From Chinchilla lanigera (lineage: Eukaryota > Chordata > Mammalia > Rodentia > Chinchillidae): 64,000 bases of DNA. The notes below the pieces were generated by a model. The model did no database searches. It worked only from the letters and a program-made list of their open reading frames with translations, and was not told where the DNA came from. The position numbers and the translations under genes were made by a program. This document shows, in pieces, positions 56,353 through 64,000 of this stretch (the stretch's first letter is position 1; every line of letters starts with the position of its first letter). The stretch spans positions 7,646,483 through 7,710,482 of the forward strand of contig NW_004955463.1 in the NCBI RefSeq assembly GCF_000276665.1, read 5' to 3'.

Positions 56353-56587
56353 TGGAGTCCAACTACAAATGGAGTCCTGGCAGAGTCCAGCTCACAAAGT
56401 GTCCATAAAGTGTGGATGCAGTCAGTTCACTTCCCATTTCTTAAATACTTAACTACAATGGACAGAAGTCTTGAATAATCAGTGGGTCAGAGATGAAATC
56501 AGATAAAAGGTCAAGAAATATTTCAGATTAAATAATAATGAAAACACATCAAAAGTAAAAGATAACACTGAAGGAGGTTTTGTTTCT

Positions 56588-56676
56588 TGTTTTTTTTTTT
56601 TTGATCTGGGAATTGAACTCAGGACCTTGCACTTGCCAGGCAGGTGCTTGCACTGCTGAGTTATTTCCCTGGCCCA
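56588..56676 (-). repeat. ID SINE
   Basis: Antisense ID with a T-run, 'gatctgggaattgaactcaggaccttgcacttgcc' and 'ctgctgagttatttccctggccc'. It lacks the GGTACC end word, so it is slightly diverged. Confidence 0.8.
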
Positions 56677-56739
56677 GGAAAACACTAAAACAGTACTTAG
56701 AAGTGGAATTTCTAGCTTCAAATGCTTATATGAGAAATT

Positions 56740-56905
56740 TTATTTATTTATTTATTTATTTTGGCTTTTTGAGACAGAATCTCACTATGTAGTTCATGCT
56801 GGCCTTGAACTCACTATGTGGCCCAGGCTGGTTTTGAGCTTGTGGTGATCCCCCTGCCTCAGCCTCTGGAGTGCTAGGATTACAAGCATGCACCACCATG
56901 CCTGG
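56740..56905 (-). repeat. B1 SINE with (TTTA)n tail and target-site duplication
   Basis: Antisense B1 preceded by (TTTA)n, which is its A-rich tail. ATGAGAAATT is repeated at 56730-56739 and 56906-56915. Confidence 0.95.
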
Positions 56906-57375
56906 ATGAGAAATTGTAAAAATGCATTCTTGATACGCATGTTTGGAAGTTGGTAGCACTCTCACAGTGGTTTCTTGGCCAGTGGATTATGAACTGTTAT
57001 AAGGAGAGGCTGCTGGAATCTTCAGGTTACAAGGATGTTCAGCTTCCATCCTGACCAAGACAGTAAGTAGGAACACAATATTTCAAGCTAGTGTTGTTTT
57101 GGAGATAAATGATCTCCCCCTAAAAACTTAAAAACAAGGTAGATGATAGTAAAGGTATTTCCATTTAATTCATCAGTTTTGATCCTACAAAAAAAAGTTT
57201 CTGACAGACACAGAAACATCAGTTGTTATGCAGATATACTTTTCCTAGAACAGATTAACATACACCCAGATAAATGGTATATATCCAGTGACAGAACGAA
57301 CATCTTCTTTGTGTCCTTTCTTGGAGTGAGGTTCAGAACTAGTTTTTATATATGTGGATCAGACAACAATATACC

Positions 57376-57530
57376 TTTTTTTTTTTGTCTTTTTGAGACA
57401 GGATCTCACTATGCAGTTTAGGCTGGCCTTGAGCTCACTTTGTAGCCCAGGCTGGTCTCAAATTCCCAATGATCCTCCTGCTTCAGCCCCCTGAGTGCTG
57501 GGATTACAGATGTGCACCACTGTGCCTGGC
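57376..57530 (-). repeat. B1 SINE with target-site duplication
   Basis: Antisense B1 ('tctttttgagacaggatctcactatgcag ... gtgctgggattacag...gtgcctgg'). AACAATATAC on the left and AACAATGTAC on the right (57531-57540) are its duplication. Confidence 0.9.
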
Positions 57531-57540
57531 AACAATGTAC

Positions 57541-58022
57541 ACTTTTATTGTCTTGTTCCTGTACTATGATATCTTCCTCTCCACAGTAAGATGGTTTGAA
57601 GAGAAAATTATCTGGTCATTCTTTAAAACTTTGCATTAGTCTATTGTATGAATGAGATCATGTTAATCAGAGAATGAGAAGTAAATGACAGAAACTATGA
57701 AGACATATGAGTTTCTATTTATCTCCGTTGGAGAATAAAGCTTGTAAGAGAAGCACAGGAAAGCAGAACCAAGAGAAGAAACAGAGGTAGATAATGCAGG
57801 GGAGAGAGAACTGGGGAATGGCTCATCTCCTTTTGGATTTTTCAGGGATGCGAGTCAAGAAATTATTCTTTTGAGTGGAATAGTAATCACCAGAGAATAT
57901 GTTCTGGAAAGAGACAGGGAGAACTGGGGAAGGTTGGCTGACAGGTACCAAAATCTAGTTAGACAGGAGGAGTAAATTATAGTGTTATGTAGCATAGTGG
58001 TTTAGCTTACAACAATTTATCA
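57541..58022. other. Unassigned sequence
   Basis: No exon signals or named repeat. Confidence 0.3.
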
Positions 58023-58027
58023 CACAT

Positions 58028-58435
58028 TGTGGTACTTTTCTCATTGCTGAGACAAAATACCTAACACCCAAAGTTAAGGGAGGAAAGGTTTATTTAGCTC
58101 AGTTTATTTAGCTCAGTTTTAGATGATGGCTTCAGTCCATCATCAGCTAGCTTTAAGGCAGGATGGCTTGGCAGATAGGCATTGCAGGAGAGAAATAGTT
58201 CATGGTGGGCAAAAGGTTGCAAGAAAAAGCAAGGGAAAACGACAGCTTTTTATCTTACCCAGGCTACCCTTCCTCAGGGCAGGTAGCATTCAGACCTTTA
58301 ATCCTAGTGCCCTCGATCCTAGCATTGCACTATGAATCAATCCTAGTGTCACACACTCTAGATACAGCCATCCCTGAAAATTCCCACCTATGACCTCATG
58401 AGGGTTTGGGGAACATCTAGACATAAGCCATAACA
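58028..58435 (-). mobile_element. ERVL-MaLR solo LTR, TSD CACAT
   Basis: A 408-bp LTR, TGTGGTAC...CCATAACA, with CACAT at 58023-58027 and 58436-58440. A short internal duplication, 'tttatttagctcagtttatttagctcag', is present near 58090. Confidence 0.95.
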
Positions 58436-58597
58436 CACATTTTATAAAGAGCTAGTAGAAATGAATTCAGAGTTTCTCAACATAAAACATGATTAATGTG
58501 TACAAGATAGAAATATTAATTTCCTTGATTTGATCATAGCATTATAGACATCTGTTAAATTATTACAGTACCCTCATAAGTATATATAAAATAAAAT

Positions 58598-58690
58598 ACT
58601 GAGGCTGTCATGTAGCTCAGGGCAGAACATGTGTCTAGCATGTGCAAGGACCTGGATTCAATCCCCAGCACCACCGCTCACAAATAAATA
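58598..58690 (+). repeat. Older ID SINE
   Basis: Sense: 'tgaggctgtcatgtagctcag ... ggattcaatccccagcaccacc' with a tail of AAATA units. Older wording without GGTACC. Confidence 0.75.
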
Positions 58691-60029
58691 AGTGAAAGGA
58701 AACTGCCCTTTTTATCCCTAGATTGAGTTGAAGTTTTGTTACACATAACAACTGACAGTCTTTGGCAGCCTGTATAGAAAATTCACTTCCGCAGGAAGCA
58801 TATTCTTACAATAAGGATGTGTTTGGGCTTTTCTTCTTTAGGGCATATGTGTCCTAGCGACTATATCACTTTTTTATGAGGTGGACACATATTTCTCTGT
58901 TCCAGAGAAGGTTAAGCACTTTTCTTTATGCAGATTGTATAGCTTGATTATTACAGACTGAGAGAAATCTCTGTAGACAGCTACTTTTGATACCCTTTTA
59001 TTGGAAAAAAATCAACCATTCTAACTAATAATGGTTGTTTTAGTAACTATTATCTTATATCTGAAAGTTTATAACTTGAGCAATTGAACACATCGATTCA
59101 TTTAATTATTAATTTAAATGTATTAGTCAATACTTACTAGAGTCAGATGTAATCTGTTTTTATGCTGGAGACCTAAAGGATCCAGTCAAGGCCCTGGAGT
59201 CCAGAGCAAGGTCCCACGCAAGTCCAAATCAAGGATCTGCCCTAGAAAGGCCCAAGGGTCAGGGGTGGAAGGTAGGAAGCCTGTGCTGGCAGGGTGAAGG
59301 GTCTGTGCCAGAAGGCTGAGAGATCTGCACTGGAAGCTGGGAGACAACATCCTAGATGAAGGATTGAAGCTCTCCTGCAGGAAAACAGCAGCCAAAGCTC
59401 CTTTGAAGTAAAACTGCTGAAAAGGAGCTTCTTCAGGAAAATCAGCAGCATGCAGTATTCTCTCTCCTTTTCTCCTTTTATGCCTTTCTGGGAATAATCC
59501 TCAGGTGGTTCTTCCATGCACCAAACCACGCTGACTCAGTTCCGCTGGGCATTCCCAATCAAGCTGACCATTCACTCACCACATTAGGGGTAGGTAAAGT
59601 TTATTTTAGAGTGCTTGTCAAAGTATGTCTACCTCTTTCAGGCAGATGCAGTGTAAGTACAGAGATTCCTTTTTCTTTTACACCAGGGAACATTTGGTAA
59701 TCTTTGCTCTAAAAGTTTTTTTTTTCTGCTTAGATGAGAAACCCAAAATATAAATAAAGAGCGAGATGAAAGACAATAGGAAAACAGGAAATAGAACTTT
59801 TATAAAAAGGAAGGGGACCAAGAGATGAAAGAGAGGGAAGGTAGGGAAGGAGAAAGGAATGAAAAAAAGAATTAAGACATGTTATGGACATGGATCAACT
59901 CCTCACGAAGAATGTAGTTATTATGTACAACAAATATGTACTAGTAAAAAGCGGAAAAAAGTTTTCCAGGTTAAGATTATTGTGGCTAATCTCTATGGCA
60001 GTATCCAGTTCACAGTTACAAAGAAAAAA
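58691..60029. other. Unassigned sequence
   Basis: No exon or named repeat. 59160-59350 is a relatively GC-rich stretch with repeated 'ggcc/aagg' wording but no signals. Purine-rich low-complexity sequence lies at 59810-59870. Confidence 0.3.
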
Positions 60030-60135
60030 CGTCTCTATTAATAATAGCAATCAAAAAGTGAAAATGTCTATGACTAACTCTAAAATGAAACATGGAATCT
60101 CTATGGAGAAAATTATAAAATTCAACTGAGAGATA
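60030..60135 (+). repeat. L1 ORF2 fragment, left part (split by LTR)
   Basis: Sense L1 words 'aataatagcaatcaaaaagtg' and 'tctatggagaaaattataaaattc' are recognisable. The element resumes at 60465 on the other side of the LTR. Confidence 0.6.
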
Positions 60136-60464
60136 TGTAAGAGTTTGAATAACGGAGACGCCTGTCAGAGGCTGGGGGCTGGAGAGGGCTTTTTGCAGGT
60201 GAGGTCCCCAAGGAAAAGAAAGCACGGAGCTGACATCAGTAACAACAGCTGCAAGTGTCTTTATTCTTCAGCCTGTATATACTGGCTGTTTACATGATTA
60301 CATTCCCGTGTGCCGGCACAACCGTGTAGCGCATGCGTGGTTGTCTAAGTCACGTTGATATACGTGCCTCCCACCGTGTACCTCCACCAATTTGCAGGGT
60401 TATGACTTTATGGGTCCTCAGACACCCCGGGCTTTGAAGCAATCCAAAGTAGCTTCTCACAACA
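60136..60464 (-). mobile_element. Class II (ERVK/IAP-like) solo LTR, CpG-rich
   Basis: A 329-bp block, TGTAAGAG...CTCACAACA. Read on the minus strand it starts TGTTGTGAGAAGC, has a TATATAC box followed by an 'agaataaagaca' signal, and ends '...ttcaaactcttaca', a layout resembling IAP-type LTRs. Many CpGs survive, so it is young or protected from decay. GCGCATGCG at 60329-60337 resembles an NRF1 site. It splits an L1. No target duplication could be read. Confidence 0.7.
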
Positions 60465-60575
60465 CCTAAAATATTTCTGAAGGGGAACATGATTGGTGTG
60501 AAAATGTCAATTCTTCCTAAATTATTTTATTGCTTGTGCTACAGTGTTGACTGAAATTAATATTGGCATTGAAAG
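60465..60575 (+). repeat. L1 ORF2 fragment, right part
   Basis: 'gtgtgaaaatgtcaattcttcctaaattattttattg' continues the L1 order after the LTR. Confidence 0.6.
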
Positions 60576-61010
60576 GTTTATTTATTTGCAATTAATGTAA
60601 ACATTTAAATATAAACCATTTATTCCCAGGGCACTAGAAACTCGCACTCTTCCTCGAATCACATTTACTTTTTCCCTCCAGTCTGTCAGTCCCCTTCCAC
60701 CTCCGCTGGCCACGTGGATTCTTCAAACCCGTGCCATTTCCAACTACTATTCAGAAAACATGCCTGTGTTGTTGGAAATGTATTTGATTTTTGCTTTTTA
60801 AAGCAAATCCCCTTAAATGTACCATGGGATCATAAAACCCCAGACATCCAAAACGGAAGTCCCCCATTGTCTCCATAAGATAGAAAATTTATGAGTCTGT
60901 AGCTGAGAAACAAAAAGTAGTCAGTTTCTCCATCAGATTCTTATGATGTACAAAAATTAAAAAATAATTTTGAATCAAAAAATGAAAAGATTATGAGAAC
61001 TAATGTTTAT
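60576..61010. other. Unassigned sequence
   Basis: No exon or named repeat recognised. Confidence 0.3.
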
Positions 61011-61023
61011 GCACTGGGGTCTT

Positions 61024-61118
61024 TTTTTTTTGGTTTTTCTCTGGTACCAGGAACCGAACTCACGACCTTGCACTTGCCAGGCAGGTGCTTTGCCGCTGAG
61101 CTAAATCCCCAGCCCCTT
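61024..61118 (-). repeat. ID SINE with 13-bp target-site duplication
   Basis: Antisense ID ('ctctggtaccaggaaccgaactcacgacc ... tttgccgctgagctaaatccccagcccc'). GCACTGGGGTCTT is repeated at 61011-61023 and 61119-61131. Confidence 0.95.
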
Positions 61119-61131
61119 GCACTGGGGTCTT

Positions 61132-62619
61132 GATTTTAGTTGTGTTAAGAGAAACTTAGTAGACAGCCAAGTAGAGCTGTGGAGGAGCCAGTTGTCGGGT
61201 CCTGAGGCCAGAGCTTCACAAATAAATGTGAAAGCAACCAGGATAGAGTTGGTATTTAGAAATATAAACTGGATGAGATACACTAGGGAGCCAAAGTTGA
61301 TAAAGAAGATGTAGGTATTGTGCAGTGTGTTTCCAAAGACCTTTTTACAAATTCAAGCTTGATATGCAATGAAATTAGTAAAAATTCCCAAATCAGAAAG
61401 AAATGTTAGTGAGAACTGCAGAAAAATTTCTGGATTCAATAGTCCATTAAATGGCTAAAATGAAAAAAGTGAAACCTCATGGAAATGGTTACCAGGGAAA
61501 CATCAACATCCCAGGAATGAACTGAAGGATAGATCGTGATAGACTGGACCTAACTGTGACAGAGTAGCTCTGAGTAAAGGATGGGCCAACAACCAAAGCA
61601 GAGTCCCCCCTGCACTTTGAATGTAGACACAGCCTTTCCTCAAGGGAAGGGGTCAGATGACTTCTCAGAGAACAACTACTAAATTCAGAGTAATACTCAA
61701 GTTTCCCTTGCTTTGTCTGTTCTAATCTGAATCTGATGTTCAGGACATTCTCCACAGCAACATGCTAAAAGGAGATCAAGACAGGAAGGATGAGGGAAGA
61801 ACAGAAGTAGGAAGTTGATGGCCTGGTGCTGTTGGGGAATAAGGTCCATGGGTAATGAATTGTATAGAAAAAATGTAACTTTGGGAGGAGATGACTAAAA
61901 AGATAAGGATAGGATGCTGTTAAATGGTGGATCAAAGACACTAGTTTGTTTTTCTGTCCCTTCTGATTCCCACTAAATTGAAAGTAACGGAACCATTAAG
62001 ATTTTAGAGAATGGAAGGAAAAGCACAATGGATGGGAGATGTCAACACATATTTGTAAGATTGGAAATAACAGAGGAAAATGGAAACAAAGCCCTGCTGA
62101 TGAGAATTTAGTGCTGCTGTTCAGGATCTGGCAGAAACACATTCCTTAGAGGATGAAGCTGAGTCATAGAGGCTAAAACAGAGGGGCACACCCCAAACTG
62201 TCTTTGTTCTGAAGTCTGACTTCATCTCCTCCTCCATGTGAGCAGTCAGACCACCGTGCCGGTACCCTTCAGGATGCAGGGAGCTGTTCTCTAAGCAGAG
62301 AAATTACAATGGAAAGAGTTTGGTATTAGGGACAAAGATTATCTGATGCATGTGATCACATAGAAGGTAGTTTTGAATATATAAAAATAGTTTTGAAGAT
62401 GATTTGCAAATATGGGGAAATGTTGAGAATTTTTGATTCAAAAAGAAATATTAATAATTGCATGAAAGCTCAGAAATCTACCAATAAGGAAACCTGCCAT
62501 CACAATAATAGATGCTTTACGTACTCCTAATGATGGAAGCAATACATCTTGGTTTAATTTGTAGCTGTGTTTGAACTACCCAGAAATAGGGAGGAGGAGA
62601 AGGGCACCAGCTGTAGAGT
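61132..62619. other. Unassigned sequence
   Basis: The minus-strand open stretch 61489-61755 has no splice or motif support. No named repeat. Confidence 0.3.
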
Positions 62620-62989
62620 TGAAATGGCTAAAATATCCAACATCAAAAGTTAAAGGAGGAAAGGTTTCTTTTGGCTCACAGTTTGTAGAGGTTTCAGTCC
62701 ATAGGCTGCTCCAAGGCGGGGTGGCATGGCAGAGGGGCATCGCAGAGGAGAAACAACCCGAAAGCAGGGGAAGGCAGCAAAGCAGAGAAGTTCAAAGCAG
62801 CTTCTTTTTGTCCCTTTATATTCCATGCAGTCTACCTACATTTTGGATGTTGCCACTCACACCAAGGGTGGGGTAACCTTAATCCCAACGTCACATAATC
62901 CCACATCACACACCCTAGTCCAGTCCTCTTCTAATCTCCCCATCTATGATCACATGAGGCTTGGGGGCATCCAGATACAAGCCATAACA
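62620..62989 (-). mobile_element. ERVL-MaLR solo LTR, left end lost
   Basis: Antisense MaLR: 'aaaatatccaacatcaaaagttaaaggaggaaagg', 'gtggcatggcagaggggc' and the right end '...catccagatacaagccataaca'. The TGTCTTAG start is missing. Confidence 0.85.
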
Positions 62990-63603
62990 ATCAGTATTTC
63001 ATTCATTCAACCCTGTTCATGTGTTGTTTTGCTAATTAGAAGCAATAATGAAAAGTTAAAACACCAGAGTTTAGAAAAAAAGAGAAGAAGGAATTGTGTA
63101 TTAGCTATCTCCGGACCACTCCCACACACATTTCACTTTTCTTGATATCTGCCTATGAAGCATTGCAGTCATTTTCTAGACTCTACCACACCAAGTCTTG
63201 GAGAACTTCAGGATTTAAAGGAGGGCAGAAAAGGATGAGCCTATCAGGGAAAGAGGAAAGGGCCAGAAATGTAAGGTTAAATCAGGAGAACATTTGAAGT
63301 TGAGGGAATTATCAACCACTGAATGCTGCAGACTGGTCAAGTGAGCAGTTTTCTCCAAGTCTTGGTTTTTCCACAAAGATTCTTTCCCCAAAGCCTCCCA
63401 TGCACTGGAAATCCTTCCCATCCCAACCTCAGGCAGGTGTCTCACCATGTACTTTCATGGTGCTTCATACTTACCTTTTTTGTGGCACTTCCTGTATTGT
63501 GCCTTAGTCTTTATAAAATTCTTTTCAAAAAATGATTTGATTAATTAGTACATTATTGTGGCATTACCCACAAAAACTAAGATACGGAATCAAACTAGGT
63601 GGC
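62990..63603. other. Unassigned sequence
   Basis: No exon or named repeat recognised. Confidence 0.3.
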
Positions 63604-64000
63604 TTTTATGGCTTGTTTCTAGAGGTCCCCCTCAAACCTCATGTACTCCTAGGTGGGGCTTCTGGGAGGTGACTGGATCATGAGTATTTGATATTGGATC
63701 ATGAGTGCATGATACGGGATTAATCCACTGATTGGCTTAGCATAGTTCTGGGTGTGGATGATGGATTTATAGAAGAGGGATGACCTACCCTAGGTGTGGG
63801 TTGCACCAGTCAATAGGCTTTTTTTTATTGTAGCCTGGGTGGAATAAAAAGGGAAAGACAAAGGAAGCTTGCTACTTCCTGCCTGCCATGTCATGAGATT
63901 TTTCTTCTCGTCCATGACCCTCTGCTGCACTGCCCTGCCTTGCAGCTAGCTGACTGTGGACTGAAACCTCTACAAACTTGAGCTAAAATAAATGTTTCCT
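63604..64000 (+). mobile_element. ERVL-MaLR LTR, cut by window end
   Basis: Sense LTR: 'ttatggcttgtttctagaggtccccctcaaacc', 'ggtgactggatcatgag' (locally duplicated), a TATA-like 'ggaataaaaaggg', and '...gaaacctctacaaacttgagctaaaataaatg'. It is the same subfamily as 53654-54154. The last bases lie beyond the window. Confidence 0.9.

Noticed and set aside
1..64000. CRISPR arrays, operons, bacterial-type promoters or phage systems
   Set aside because: Nothing of that kind is present. The SINE, L1, LTR and splice-site content shows mammalian nuclear DNA.

Overview
This window is mammalian nuclear DNA, almost certainly from a rodent. The evidence is B1-type 7SL SINEs (each a fused monomer with the internal duplication and an A-rich tail), tRNA-derived ID SINEs with recognisable A and B boxes, a dense set of ERVL-MaLR solo LTRs, and old and younger L1 fragments. 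The ID copies share wording (GGCACAGCGCCTGCCTGGCAAGC ... GGTACC(A/G)G) that is not the mouse or rat form as I know it, so a non-murid rodent is likely. I cannot name the species.

The window is intergenic or intronic. No complete gene is present. The best coding evidence is two plus-strand exons at 27108-27305 and 27449-27512. They are separated by a 143-bp GT-AG intron, the reading frame is kept across the junction, and the second exon ends in a stop codon, so this looks like the 3' end of a gene. Weaker candidates on the same strand are a phase-compatible exon pair at 9561-9774 and 10506-10546 and an open segment at 12973-13097. They may belong to the same gene. I do not recognise the protein.

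Layout: 1-9330 holds old minus-strand L1 pieces, SINEs and five minus-strand MaLR LTRs. 9330-13430 holds the candidate exons. 13430-16145 is a minus-strand class I endogenous retrovirus with both LTRs, a tRNA-Phe-like primer site and an env transmembrane remnant, but no gag or pol that I can see. 16225-24000 has a second LTR type, an inverted pair of MaLR LTR ends and L1 fragments. 24860-30135 carries a B1, the terminal candidate exons and a (GGA)n array. 31730-36975 has MaLR LTRs, one split by an L1 3' UTR that itself contains three ID elements. 38116 has a good CTCF-like motif. 39960-47440 is a nest of L1, MaLR, ID, a pogo/Tigger-like DNA transposon, a 585-bp assembly gap and an LTR inserted into a B1. 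49975-51090 is one old MLT1 inside another. 52950-64000 holds more MaLR LTRs, SINEs and a CpG-rich class II-like LTR that splits an L1.

Target-site duplications read directly from the sequence fix many insertion boundaries: 5 bp for MaLR LTRs, and 10-16 bp for SINEs and the L1 tail. Family names come from pattern recognition without a library search. I did not find a convincing new multi-gene system. The most notable items are the candidate terminal exons, the env-bearing deleted provirus, the L1 with repeated 3' UTR units, and the GC-rich sequence beside the gap.
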